Assembly: GCF_006352065.1 (NCBI RefSeq)
Contig: NZ_CP040915.1
Location: forward strand, 3,348,001-3,412,000
Reading direction: 5' to 3'
DNA: 64,000 bases
Origin: Georgenia yuyongxinii
GTDB lineage: Bacteria > Actinomycetota > Actinomycetes > Actinomycetales > Actinomycetaceae
Within the stretch, counting starts at the first letter, position 1; each line of letters opens with the position of its first letter. Positions 37,478-46,361 of this stretch are shown here, in pieces. The translations under genes were made by a program, and so were the position numbers. The notes below the pieces were generated by a model. It did no database searches. It had not been told where the DNA came from and worked only from the letters and a program-made list of their open reading frames with translations.

Positions 37478-39421
37478 CTACTGCGCGGTCACGGTGGTGG
37501 CCTGCGCCGACGTCCCGGCTTCCTCGATGGCCGACGGCGTCACCTCCTTCACCGGCACGCCGGTCAGGCGCTCCGACAGCTCGGCGAAGGCACCCGCGAC
37601 GACGTCGGCATAGAGGTAGGCGCCGTCGAGGTCCGGATGGATCCCGTCGGACTGGAGCAGCTCCGGGTGGGCGGAGATGGCGTCGTGCCAGTCCGCCACG
37701 ATCGCGTTCGGGTAGCGGGCGACGATCCCGGCGAGGGTGGCGTTGGCCTCAGGCACCCAGTAGCTGCCGCCGTAGAGGTTGACGACCACGATCAACCGGT
37801 CGGGTCCGAGCGCGTCGAGCACCCGCCGGACGAGGGCCTCGTCGTCGACGCCCGCGTTGGTGCCGTAGTCGAGGAAGACCGCCCGGCGCACCGTGCCGTC
37901 GGCGAGCCGGTCGCGGACGGCGGTCTCGCCGTCGGGCCACTGGCGGTTGGAGACGGCGTCGAGCATGAGGCCGGGGAAACGCACCTCGAGGCCGTCGGCG
38001 CTGGTGACGACGATGGAGTCGCCGAAGCCGGTGATCTCCTCCCCCGTGGGCATCGAGAAGTCGGTGGCCGGCGACGGTGTTACCACCTCCGCCCGCTCGG
38101 CGGAGTCCTCGACACGTTCCTGACCGGCGAGGAGCTGCTCGTGGGTCCGCGAGCGCTCCGGCGCGACGGCGACGGCCGCCACGGTGGCGACGACGGCGAG
38201 CGCGGCGGCACCGGTCACGACGCGCGCGAGCACGCGGCGGCCCGGCAGCCGGCTGGTCAGCGCGGCCCGAGCCCGTGACCAGGTGCCACGGAATCCGAGG
38301 CTGCGGACGGGCTGCTCGACCAGCCGGAACGAGACGGCGGCGAGGGCCAGGGTGATCGTGAGCGCCGCGCCCCGGACCAGCCAGTGCCCGGCGGAGTCCT
38401 GGGCGGTGGGCACCAGCTCGCCGACGATGAGGATGACCGGCCAGTGCCACAGGTAGACCGCGTAGGAGCGCTGTCCGAGCCACTCCAGCGGGCGGGCACG
38501 CAGGAGGCGCTGGAACGGGCCGGCCGGGCCGAGCAGCGCGGCGACGAGCACGGCCGTGAACACCGAGGCGAGCACGATCCCGCCGCGGAACGTCCAGGTG
38601 GCGCCCTGGTCCAGGGTGAGCATCAGTGCGAGCAGGCCACCCAGCGCGACCAGGGTCGACGGCCCGCGCCAGCGTCGCCACTGCGCGGCCCCAACGGGGC
38701 CGCCGCCCGGCGCCGCCGAGGCGAAGGCCAGCGCGGCGCCGAGCATGAGACCGAACAGGTGCGTGTCCGTCCCGTAGTACACCCGCGTGGCGTCCTGCCC
38801 GGGCTCGTGGAGCACCGCCATGAGGACCGCCGACACGGCGGCGACCCCGAGCGCCACCATGGCGCGGCTGCGGGCGCGTGGGACCGCCGCGACGATGACG
38901 ACGAGGGCGAGCGGCCACAGCAGGTAGAACTGCTCCTCCACGGCCAGGGACCAGAAGTTAACGAAGAGCTGGGGCGAGGTGGCGGTGAAGTAGCTCGACC
39001 CGGCCGCCACCTCCAGCCAGTTGCTGGAGAAGGTCAGGGCACCGAGCGTCTGGCGGGCGACGCCCACGAGGAGGTCTCGCTCGGCCAGCCACGCCAGCGG
39101 CACGGTGGTCACCACCACCGTCACCAGGGCGGGCAGCAGCCGGCGGGCGCGTCGCAGCCAGAACTTCGGCAGGTCGATCCGGTGCCTGGTGGCGAGCTCA
39201 CGCAGCAGGAGCGTGGTGATGAGGAACCCGGAGACGACGAAGAACATGTCGACCCCGAGGTACCCGCCGGGCAGCGACGCCGGACGCAGGTGGAAGACCA
39301 GGACGGCGGCGACGGCGATGGCGCGCAAGCCGTCGAGCCCCTCGATGCGCCCGGCCGGCGCGCTGCCCGCCGTCGTGCCGGACGCGCTCTTGTCACGGTC
39401 CTGCTGCACCTGGGTAGTCAT
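37478..39421 (-). CDS. Acyltransferase-3 / SGNH-domain membrane protein (OafA-like)
   Basis: 647-residue fusion. Residues about 25-370 are an acyltransferase-3 domain with ten or so helices (EGLDGLRAIAVAAVLVFHLR, GGYLGVDMFFVVSGFLITTL with the family FFVxSGFLI motif). One further helix follows near 420, then an extracytoplasmic SGNH hydrolase domain (about 450-640) with the block-I Ser in GFGDSIVV and the Asp-x-x-His in SDGIHPD. Such proteins O-acetylate cell-surface glycans. AGGAGG lies 5 nt before the ATG at 39421. Confidence 0.92.
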   Translation of the reverse strand: MTTQVQQDRDKSASGTTAGSAPAGRIEGLDGLRAIAVAAVLVFHLRPASLPGGYLGVDMFFVVSGFLITTLLLRELATRHRIDLPKFWLRRARRLLPALVTVVVTTVPLAWLAERDLLVGVARQTLGALTFSSNWLEVAAGSSYFTATSPQLFVNFWSLAVEEQFYLLWPLALVVIVAAVPRARSRAMVALGVAAVSAVLMAVLHEPGQDATRVYYGTDTHLFGLMLGAALAFASAAPGGGPVGAAQWRRWRGPSTLVALGGLLALMLTLDQGATWTFRGGIVLASVFTAVLVAALLGPAGPFQRLLRARPLEWLGQRSYAVYLWHWPVILIVGELVPTAQDSAGHWLVRGAALTITLALAAVSFRLVEQPVRSLGFRGTWSRARAALTSRLPGRRVLARVVTGAAALAVVATVAAVAVAPERSRTHEQLLAGQERVEDSAERAEVVTPSPATDFSMPTGEEITGFGDSIVVTSADGLEVRFPGLMLDAVSNRQWPDGETAVRDRLADGTVRRAVFLDYGTNAGVDDEALVRRVLDALGPDRLIVVVNLYGGSYWVPEANATLAGIVARYPNAIVADWHDAISAHPELLQSDGIHPDLDGAYLYADVVAGAFAELSERLTGVPVKEVTPSAIEEAGTSAQATTVTAQ

Positions 39422-39536
39422 CGCCACCTCCTCGACCGCTCCGCTGAGGTCGAGGTTATGGGCGCCCACCCACATCACCGCGGACGGCGCGCGGTGGCGC
39501 CCCACAGCGAATCCTCGAGGGAAACCTCACGGCTCC

Positions 39537-40190
39537 TCAGCCGCTCCCGGTCACCAGGCCGCTGCGGTGGGCGATCACCACCGCCTGCACGCGGTCACGC
39601 ACACCGAGCTTTGCGAGCACGCGGGTCACGTGGGTCTTCACCGTGGTCTCGGCCAGGTAGAGCGCCTCGCCGATCTCGACGTTGGACAGGCCCTTCGCCA
39701 TGGCGAGCAGCACCTCCCGCTCCCGGTCGGTGAGGGTGTCCAGGCCCGGGAACGCGGCGGCGTCCGGCCGCTGCACGTAGCTCGCCACGAGCCGGTCGAG
39801 CACGGTAGGACCGAGCATCGTCTCCCCGGCCGCGCACGCCTTGACGGCCGCGACGATCTTTGCCGGCGGCATCGTCTTGACCAGGAACCCGCTGGCGCCG
39901 GCGCGCAGGGCGGCGAGCACGTACTCGTCCAGGTCGAAGGTGGTCAGCACCATCACGCGGACGGCCGGCTGGGCGGCGAGGATCTGGGCGGTGGCGGTCA
40001 GTCCGTCCCCGCCCGGCATCTCGATGTCCATGAGCACCACGTCGGGCTCCAGCAGGCGGGCGCGACGCACGGCGCTCGGGCCGTCGGGGCACTCGCCCAC
40101 CACGTCCAGGCCTGCGTCGGTCCCGAGGATCGCAGCCAGTCCCTGCCGCAGCAGGTCATGGTCATCGACCAGCAGCACGCGCACGGTCAT
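39537..40190 (-). CDS. NarL/LuxR-family response regulator
   Basis: 217-residue response regulator: receiver domain 1-120 (VRVLLVDDHDLLRQGL, phosphoacceptor Asp in VVLMDIEMPGGDG, Lys in GFLVKTMPP) and C-terminal LuxR HTH (150-215; LTDREREVLLAMAKGLSNVE, TVKTHVTRVLAKLGVRDRVQ). Its ATG overlaps the kinase stop (ATGA). The divergent membrane-protein gene beyond the kinase is a plausible target. Confidence 0.95.
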   Translation of the reverse strand: MTVRVLLVDDHDLLRQGLAAILGTDAGLDVVGECPDGPSAVRRARLLEPDVVLMDIEMPGGDGLTATAQILAAQPAVRVMVLTTFDLDEYVLAALRAGASGFLVKTMPPAKIVAAVKACAAGETMLGPTVLDRLVASYVQRPDAAAFPGLDTLTDREREVLLAMAKGLSNVEIGEALYLAETTVKTHVTRVLAKLGVRDRVQAVVIAHRSGLVTGSG

Positions 40191-41830
40191 GGCGTCCCCG
40201 TCCCGGTGAGCGCGCGCCCCGCGCCTGGCACCGGTGGGGCGGCGCCGGCGGGAAGCGGCAGCTCCACCTCCACCCGGAAGCCGGTCCCGTCCGGTCCCGC
40301 GCCGGTGATGAGCGCACCGCCGTCGTGCTGGACACGCTCGGCGAGGCCGACGAGCCCGAACCCGCGGGGGGTGTCGGTGCCGGGCCCGGGTCCGTCGTCA
40401 ACCACGACGACCCGCACCGTGCCGCCCGCGACGGCCAGCTCCGCGGACGCGCGGGCACCCGGGGCGTGCCGCAGCGTGTTGAGCAGCGACTCCTGCACGA
40501 CGCGGTACACCGTGGGGATGACCGCGGCGGTGTCGCCGGTCACCGTGAGGTCGACGGCGAGCCCCGCCAGCCGCATTCGGTCCACGAGTCCCCGCAGGTC
40601 CGTCAGGTCGTGGCCGACGGCGCCCCGGAAGCCGTCCTCCGCGGCGAGGAACCGGTCCAGCTCCGCAAGGGTGTGGGCGCACGTGGTCAGGACCACGTCG
40701 AGCGCCCGGCGCGCGGCGGCCCGGTCCGTGGCGAGCAGCATCTCGGCCGCCCCGGCCTGCATGACCATGACGCCCACCGCGCCGGAGACGAGGTCGTGGA
40801 GCTCACGGGCAACCGTGAGCCGCTCGGCCCGCACGGCCGCGGTGGACGCGGCCCCGAGCGCGGCCTCACGGGCGCCCGTGACCCGTCGGGCGTGGTCCGC
40901 CCGGCTGCGGACCACACGGACCATGAACCCGCTGAACAGCGCCACACCCAGGATGACGAGGGCGATGAAGAGGTTCTCGGGCCGGTACTGGGCGTGCTTG
41001 TGGACCAGGGCCAGGACGAGCGCGGCCGGTCCGGCCAGCGCCCAGACCAGGCGGCGCTCCCACGCCCCGCACGCCCAGCCGAGCGCGCCGACCGTGACCA
41101 GCATCCACGCCCCCTCGATCACCGGGTGCCCCAGCAGCGTCCCGGTGGCATGGAGGACGGCGAGCAGGAGGGTGGAGGCACCGGGCGCGAGGGTGCGACC
41201 CAGGACAGTCAGGGCGGCGAGGACCGTCAGAACGACGGCGACGGGCGTCACGTACACCGCCTCCGGCCAGGCCATCCGGTGGGCGATCACCGCTTCGGCG
41301 AGCACGTCGGCGGCCGCGAGCGCGGCGAGCAGGACGTCCTGGCGGCGGATCCGCGCGCCGCCTCGACCCGAGGCCGTCACTGGCACCGGCTCGGGGGGCT
41401 CGCGCAGCAGGCCGAGCATGCGCCGCAGCTCACTCGTGGCGGACGACCCCGCGCGCTGGATCCGGCGGAGGTCGGCGACCGGGTCGGCGTCCCACAACTG
41501 GACGGCCCGCCGGGCGGCGTCGCGCATCTCGACCATCGCCGCCCGCACCACCGCCTGGATGTCGGCCCCCAGGCGGCCACGTTCCTCGCGCACCGCGGCC
41601 CGGGCGACGGCGCCCGGCTCCAACGCGGACACCTCGACCGCGCGGGCGCGGGCGGCCCGCCACCGCAGGACCGCACCCACGAGATGCCGCAGAGCAAGGA
41701 GGACGCCGAGCGCGAGGCAGGAGACGAACAGCGCGTCGGCGACGGTGCCACGCAGAAGGGCGCCCGTGAGGGCACCGATGAGCACGGCCCCCATGAGGAT
41801 GCCGAGGTTCTCCCGCCGCAGCGCGCGCAC
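40187..41830 (-). CDS. Histidine kinase with an extra degenerate DHp domain
   Basis: 547-residue HisKA_3-type sensor kinase. Helices occur near 10-25 and 33-55; then a segment at 80-147 aligns with a HisKA_3 domain but lacks the His (LGADIQAVVRAAM where RELHD is expected). About five helices follow (163-305), then an intact HisKA_3 domain (335-405; VARELHDLVSGAVGVMV, His345) and a HATPase domain (about 430-530; GFGLVGLAERVQ). GTG at 41830 is chosen because TACGCT ends 7 nt before it. It overlaps the regulator gene by 4 nt. Signal unknown. Confidence 0.9.
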   Translation of the reverse strand: MRALRRENLGILMGAVLIGALTGALLRGTVADALFVSCLALGVLLALRHLVGAVLRWRAARARAVEVSALEPGAVARAAVREERGRLGADIQAVVRAAMVEMRDAARRAVQLWDADPVADLRRIQRAGSSATSELRRMLGLLREPPEPVPVTASGRGGARIRRQDVLLAALAAADVLAEAVIAHRMAWPEAVYVTPVAVVLTVLAALTVLGRTLAPGASTLLLAVLHATGTLLGHPVIEGAWMLVTVGALGWACGAWERRLVWALAGPAALVLALVHKHAQYRPENLFIALVILGVALFSGFMVRVVRSRADHARRVTGAREAALGAASTAAVRAERLTVARELHDLVSGAVGVMVMQAGAAEMLLATDRAAARRALDVVLTTCAHTLAELDRFLAAEDGFRGAVGHDLTDLRGLVDRMRLAGLAVDLTVTGDTAAVIPTVYRVVQESLLNTLRHAPGARASAELAVAGGTVRVVVVDDGPGPGTDTPRGFGLVGLAERVQHDGGALITGAGPDGTGFRVEVELPLPAGAAPPVPGAGRALTGTGTP

Positions 41831-41837
41831 GATGCCG

Positions 41838-41843
41838 AGCGTA
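41838..41843 (-). promoter_or_regulatory. -10 box of the leaderless kinase-regulator operon
   Basis: TACGCT, 7 nt before the GTG at 41830. The remaining 41844-42038 is the divergent promoter region; no operator was recognised. Confidence 0.6.
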
Positions 41844-42038
41844 GGGCCGCCCCCAGGCGGCGGACGTCCTCCTCGCGGACGACCCGCCCTCGTCCCCCAC
41901 GCATCAGATCTGGCCACGTCGCGACGGACGGCGCAGGCACTCACCCGGTGCGCCGCGCAGGACGCCCCCAGCCGTGGCCGGCTCCTACCGTCCAGGGGTC
42001 GGCGTACACCGGTGCGCCCCTCACCCGAAGGACGTGCC

Positions 42039-42647
42039 ATGACCCGCCTGACCTGGGCCGCGCTGGTGGCGGCCACCGCCGTTGCCGTCATCGCCCTGAC
42101 CGACGCCATCACCCACGGCCTGACCGGGGAGTTCTCGGTCTTCGCCGACGGCGGCCCCGCCTGGGCGGAGTACGTCGCCAACGCCACGCACGGGTTGCTC
42201 TACGCGCTGCTCGTCGCCGTCCTGGTGGTTCATGCCCGCCGCATCGACGGCGGCCGGGCCGCCGTCCGGTGGGTGCGTCGCGTGCTCATCGCGCTGCTGG
42301 CGATGCTCGCGGTCCCGTTCCTGCTCGGGCTGGCCGTCCCCGGGGACGGGCCGGCCTGGTTGCTGGGCCTCACGACGGCCGGGTTCGTGCTCGGCTTCCC
42401 GGTCAGCACGGTCCTGGGCGTCCTGCTGCTGCGCCGGACCGGGATGCGGCTGCCCGCCGTCCTGCTCACGGCGGTCGGCGCCGGCCTCGCCCTGGCCCTT
42501 CTGCTGGCGGCGATCGGGTCGGACTTCGCCCACCCGGCCTACGCCGAGGCGCTGCAGTTCTTTGGCGTGGCCCTGCTGGGACGCACCGCTCCTACGCCGG
42601 CCGTCGCACCATCTCGTGCGCGTGACAGCGTCGTCGCCGGGGAGTAG
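42039..42647 (+). CDS. Polytopic membrane protein, possible target of the adjacent two-component system
   Basis: 202-residue protein with five predicted membrane helices (WAALVAATAVAVIAL, GLLYALLVAVLVVHA, VLIALLAMLAVPFLLG, TTAGFVLGFPVSTVLGVLL, LTAVGAGLALALLLAAI) and a short polar tail. AAGGA lies 7 nt before the ATG. No family is recognised with confidence. The divergent position from a NarL-type kinase-regulator pair suggests it is regulated by it, as is common in Actinobacteria; that is inference. Confidence 0.75.
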   Translation: MTRLTWAALVAATAVAVIALTDAITHGLTGEFSVFADGGPAWAEYVANATHGLLYALLVAVLVVHARRIDGGRAAVRWVRRVLIALLAMLAVPFLLGLAVPGDGPAWLLGLTTAGFVLGFPVSTVLGVLLLRRTGMRLPAVLLTAVGAGLALALLLAAIGSDFAHPAYAEALQFFGVALLGRTAPTPAVAPSRARDSVVAGE

Positions 42648-42712
42648 GCCAAACCGCGTCGTCGCCGGGGAGTAGGCCCTACAGCTTCGTCACCGGGGAG
42701 TAGCGCAGGAGC
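42629..42712. repeat. 28-nt tandem repeat joining two convergent gene ends
   Basis: GGGGAGTAG recurs at a strict 28-nt period, with TAG at 42645 (stop of the + gene), 42673 and 42701. The units begin GCGTCGTCGCC, GCGTCGTCGCC and GCTTCGTCACC. The third lies inside the pcrA 3' coding end, so the array bridges two convergent genes. Confidence 0.88.
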
Positions 42713-45366
42713 AGACGCTTGGTCTGTCCGCCGCCGAAGTCGATCTTCGCGACGGCGGACGACCCGGCGCCCTCCAGCCCGATGACGGTGCCGACGCCGT
42801 AGCTGTCGTGGGTGACCTTGTCGCCGATGTCCAGGCCGGGAACGTCCGAGTCAGCGCGGGGCGTGGCCGAGCCGAACTTGGCGCCGGTCGACGTGGTGGC
42901 GCCGAGCTTGCCGGTGCGCACCGGTCCGCTGCGCGCGCCGGAGCCGCCGGGTGTGCGCGGGCCGAAGCCCTCGCGTGAGCCGAAGCCCTCCCGGGATCCG
43001 TACCCGCCGCGAGAGCCGTACCCCCCGCCCCAGCCGCCGGAGCCGCCCGGCCGGGAGCGCATCGCGTCCATCGAGGACTCGGCCCGGCGCCAGTCCACCA
43101 GCTCCTCAGGGATGTCGGAGAGGAACCGGGAGGCGGGCAGCTGCTGGGGCGCCCCCCAGGCGGTGCGGGCCGCGGCCCGGGAGAGGTAGAGCCGCTCGCG
43201 CGCGCGGGTCAGGGCCACGTACGCCAGGCGCCGCTCCTCGGAGAGCTCGTCCTCCTCGGTCAAGGACCGCTGGTGCGGGAAGGTGCCGTCCTCCATGCCG
43301 GTGACGAACACCACCGGGAACTCCAGGCCCTTGGCGGTGTGCACGGTCATCAGGGTGACCTGACCGGCGTCCACGCCGTCGGCGTCGGGAATCTGGTCGG
43401 AGTCCGCCACCAGGGCGACCCGCTCGAGGAAGTCGCCGAGGTCGCCGTCGGGGTCCTGCTCGGAGAACTCCGCGGCGACGGCGTGCAGCTCGGCGAGGTT
43501 CTCCACCCGGGTGGCGTCCTGGGGGTCCTCGCTGGCCCGCAGCTCGGCGAGGTAGCCGGAGTGGTCCAGGGCGGCGTCGAGCACCTCGGCCGGGATGGCG
43601 CCGCTGGTGAGCATGTCCCGCAGCCCGGTCATGAGCTCGTGGAAGCCTCGCACCTGGGTGCGGGCCCGGGTGGCCAGACCGATCACCTCGGGCACCGGCT
43701 GACCCTCGCGCAGCTCACCCGGCTCGGCGGCGGCATCGGCGATGGCCTGGCCGAAGGAGACCCGCTCACGCTCGGCGTGCGCGGCGAGCATGGCCTCGGC
43801 CCGGTCCCCCAGCCCGCGCTTGGGCACGTTGAGGATGCGGCGCAGGTTGACGGCGTCGTCGGGGTTGGCCACCGCACGCAGGTAAGCGATGGCGTCCTTG
43901 ATCTCCTTGCGCTCGTAGAAGCGGGTGCCGCCGACCACCTTGTAGGGGATGCCGGTGCGCACCAGCACCTCCTCCAGCGCCCGGGACTGGGCGTTGGTGC
44001 GGTAGAAGACGGCGACGTCGCCCGGCCGGGTGCCGACGTCGTCGCCGAGGCGGTCGATCTCCTCGGCGATGAACCGGGCCTCCTCGTGCTCGGAGTCGGC
44101 CACGTACCCGACGATGAGCGGGCCGGCGCCGGCGTCCGTCCACAGGTTCTTGGCGCGGCGGCCGGGGTTGTGGGCGATGACCGCGTTGGCGGCGGTGAGG
44201 ATGTTCTGGGTGGATCGGTAGTTCTGCTCGAGCAGGATCGTCGTGGCGGAGGGGTAGTCCTCCTCGAACTCGAGGATGTTGCGGATCGTTGCGCCGCGGA
44301 AGGCGTAGATCGACTGGTCCGCGTCACCGACCACCGTCAGCTCCGCGGCCGGCAGGCCGTCGTCGCCAGCGCCGTCCGCGTCCCGGTCTACCCCGGCGCC
44401 GGCCGCGTCGGCGTCACGGTGCACGCCGGCGAGCTCGCGGATCAGCACGTACTGGGCGTGGTTGGTGTCCTGGTACTCGTCGACCAGCACGTGCCGGAAC
44501 CGGCGCCGGTAGTGCTCGGCCACCTGCGGGAAGGCCTGCAGGAGGTTGACCGTGGTCATGATGAGGTCGTCGAAGTCCAGGGCGTGGGCCTGGCGCAGCC
44601 GGTCGTTGTAGAGGGCGTAGGCCTGGGCGAGCGCCTTGTCGAAGGCGTTGGACTCGCTGACGGTCTTGGCGTAGTCCTCCGGGTCGACGAGCTCGTTCTT
44701 GAGGTCGGAGACCTTCCGGGAGAAGACCTTGGGCGGGTACTTCTTGGGGTCGATCTGGAGCTGGCGGCACACCAGGGTCATCAGCCGCTGCGAGTCGGCG
44801 GCGTCGTAGATGGAGAAGGTGGAGCGCAGCCCCAGCGCGGCGTGCTCGCGGCGCAGGATCCGCACGCACGCGGAGTGGAAGGTGGAGACCCACATGTTCC
44901 GGGCGGATGGGCCGACGAGCTCGCTGACGCGTTCGCGCATCTCGGCGGCGGCCTTGTTGGTGAAGGTGATCGCGAGGATCTCCCCGGGCCGGGACCGGCC
45001 GGTCGCGAGCAGGTGGGCGATGCGGTGGGTGAGGACCCGGGTCTTGCCCGAGCCGGCGCCCGCGACGATGAGCAGCGGCGCACCCTCGTGCAGGACGGCG
45101 GCGCGCTGCTCGGGGTTGAGGCCCTCGACGAGCTGGGCCGGGTCGAGCCGCTTCCGCTCGGGCCGGGAGGCGCCATCGAGCCCGGCGTGGCGGCGCGCAC
45201 GGGCGACGGGATCGTCCGCGGGCGGCTCGGGCAGGTCTCGTGCTGGCGGCTCGACGGCCGCCCAGCTCGCGTCGGGCCCGTCCCGCGGGGGGACGGCAGC
45301 GGGCAGCGGCGGCAGGTCCTGGGCGGACAGACCGGTCATCGGCAGGTTGTCGAACAAAGATGTCAT
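42679..45366 (-). CDS. pcrA: ATP-dependent DNA helicase PcrA/UvrD
   Basis: 895-residue superfamily 1A helicase for repair and replication restart. Motifs I (LIVAGAGSGKTRVLTHRI), Ia (AITFTNKAAAEMRERV), II (VLVDEYQDTNHAQY), III (VVGDADQSIYAFRG), IV (LEQNYRST), V (VTLMTVHTAKGLEFPVVFV) and VI (EERRLAYVALTRARERLYL) are intact. A Gly/Ser/Arg-rich linker leads to a C-terminal domain (GDKVTHDSYGVGTVIGLEG) like those binding RNA polymerase in PcrA. An Asp/Ala-rich insertion lies between motifs II and III (about 313-340). ATG at 45366 is chosen over farther codons; TACCCT lies 10 nt upstream. Confidence 0.95.
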   Translation of the reverse strand: MTSLFDNLPMTGLSAQDLPPLPAAVPPRDGPDASWAAVEPPARDLPEPPADDPVARARRHAGLDGASRPERKRLDPAQLVEGLNPEQRAAVLHEGAPLLIVAGAGSGKTRVLTHRIAHLLATGRSRPGEILAITFTNKAAAEMRERVSELVGPSARNMWVSTFHSACVRILRREHAALGLRSTFSIYDAADSQRLMTLVCRQLQIDPKKYPPKVFSRKVSDLKNELVDPEDYAKTVSESNAFDKALAQAYALYNDRLRQAHALDFDDLIMTTVNLLQAFPQVAEHYRRRFRHVLVDEYQDTNHAQYVLIRELAGVHRDADAAGAGVDRDADGAGDDGLPAAELTVVGDADQSIYAFRGATIRNILEFEEDYPSATTILLEQNYRSTQNILTAANAVIAHNPGRRAKNLWTDAGAGPLIVGYVADSEHEEARFIAEEIDRLGDDVGTRPGDVAVFYRTNAQSRALEEVLVRTGIPYKVVGGTRFYERKEIKDAIAYLRAVANPDDAVNLRRILNVPKRGLGDRAEAMLAAHAERERVSFGQAIADAAAEPGELREGQPVPEVIGLATRARTQVRGFHELMTGLRDMLTSGAIPAEVLDAALDHSGYLAELRASEDPQDATRVENLAELHAVAAEFSEQDPDGDLGDFLERVALVADSDQIPDADGVDAGQVTLMTVHTAKGLEFPVVFVTGMEDGTFPHQRSLTEEDELSEERRLAYVALTRARERLYLSRAAARTAWGAPQQLPASRFLSDIPEELVDWRRAESSMDAMRSRPGGSGGWGGGYGSRGGYGSREGFGSREGFGPRTPGGSGARSGPVRTGKLGATTSTGAKFGSATPRADSDVPGLDIGDKVTHDSYGVGTVIGLEGAGSSAVAKIDFGGGQTKRLLLRYSPVTKL

Positions 45367-45518
45367 CGCACTGCCAAGGGTAAGCGGCGCCGCCGACATG
45401 CGGGGCCAGGCGCCCACAGGTCAGGAGTGCCGGCGCCCACAGGTTCGGGGCCACACCTCGGGCGAGGTGCCCGGTGCACCCGGCGCGCATCACCTGACTC
45501 GCTCACCGGCTGGAGATC
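45367..45518. other. pcrA promoter region
   Basis: Contains TACCCT (minus, 45382-45377) as likely -10 of pcrA. The rest is G+C-rich with a GCCCACAGGT-type short repeat near 45411-45443 and no credible gene. Confidence 0.5.
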
Positions 45519-45612
45519 GCGCCGAGACCTGCTGGTTGCGCCGAGACCTGCTAGTTGCGCCGAGACCTGCTGGCAGAACAGCAGGTCTCGGTCGGAATCT
45601 GCAGGTCTCGCC
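45519..45612. repeat. 19-nt direct repeat array closing into a hairpin
   Basis: GCGCCGAGACCTGCTGGTT (45519-45537) repeats at 45538 (one change) and 45557. The third copy pairs with an inverted copy, CAGCAGGTCTCGG (45579-45591), over 13 bp, and another inverted piece, GCAGGTCTCG, follows at 45601. It lies between the DUF456 gene end and pcrA. Confidence 0.88.
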
Positions 45613-45777
45613 GCATCGAGCACGCTCTCGCACGATCACGCCGCAGACCGGCGTCGGCAACGAGGCGCTGGTCGGCACGGCGCAGCATTTCCTCGCTATC
45701 AAGAGGCCTTCCCGGCGGACCCCTCTCGTACTCCATGCCCGGCGCCACAGGTGTGGCGAGATGCCCCGAGCCACACC
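45613..45777. other. Intergenic sequence 3' of the DUF456 gene
   Basis: No gene recognised. A minus-strand open frame crosses it but shows no family or ribosome site. CCACACCTC occurs here and near 45450, partly as inverted copies. Confidence 0.45.
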
Positions 45778-46260
45778 TCAGGTGAGCAGCAGACCGACCA
45801 CCCAGGCGCCGGTGGCGACCAGCGCGCCGGCAAGCTCGATGAGGATGGTCAGCCCGGTGGCCTTCATGGCGACCACGGTGGCACGCCACGCCTCACCCTG
45901 GTTGCGCCGTCGGCCCATCTCCGCGAGGAACACGCCCAGGACGAACCCGAGCGGCAGACCCACGACCGGGACGACGAAGAACCCGACCACACCGAGCACC
46001 CCGCCGACGAGCAGGGTGCCGCCGGGCACCCCGGCGCGGGTGAGGTAGCGACCGGCGAGGAGGTACTTGGCCACGCCGGTGCCGAGCACCGCCACGGCGG
46101 CGATGACCAGGACGGTCCAGCCCACCACGCCGCCGGTGACCACGCCCCACACGCCGACGGCCCCGAGCACCAGCAGGCCGCCGGGGTAGAGCTGGACGAC
46201 GGCGCCGACGAGCCCGACGAGGATGACGGCCCCGACGAGGAGCTCACCGAACGGTGCCAC
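45778..46260 (-). CDS. DUF456 family membrane protein
   Basis: 160-residue protein with four to five glycine-rich helices (LLVGAVILVGLVGAVVQLYP, GGTLLVGGVLGVVGFFVV, LPLGFVLGVFLAEMGRRR, GLTILIELAGALVATGAWVV). The repeated GxxxG pattern followed by LAEMGRRR is typical of DUF456. GTG start with GAGAGG about 9 nt upstream. Function of the family is not established. Confidence 0.83.
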   Translation of the reverse strand: MAPFGELLVGAVILVGLVGAVVQLYPGGLLVLGAVGVWGVVTGGVVGWTVLVIAAVAVLGTGVAKYLLAGRYLTRAGVPGGTLLVGGVLGVVGFFVVPVVGLPLGFVLGVFLAEMGRRRNQGEAWRATVVAMKATGLTILIELAGALVATGAWVVGLLLT

Positions 46261-46361
46261 GCTGTCTGCCTCTCGTTGTGCGGGTCAGGCCAGGTCCGGG
46301 CCGGCCGCTCGGGCCAGCCGCTCGGGCCAGCCGCTCGAGCCGGCCGGGTCTTGCGTGACGG

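Noticed and set aside
39021-42647. Open frame of about 1200 codons on the + strand
   Set aside because: Only its last ~200 codons (from 42039) are a real gene; the rest is antisense to the acyltransferase and two-component genes.
45519-45612. CRISPR array
   Set aside because: The 19-nt units are directly adjacent with no spacers, and there are no cas genes in the window.
45490-45774. 94-codon minus-strand frame beside pcrA
   Set aside because: No ribosome site or leaderless box, Arg/Ser-rich composition typical of non-coding G+C-rich DNA, and it runs through the 19-nt repeat array.
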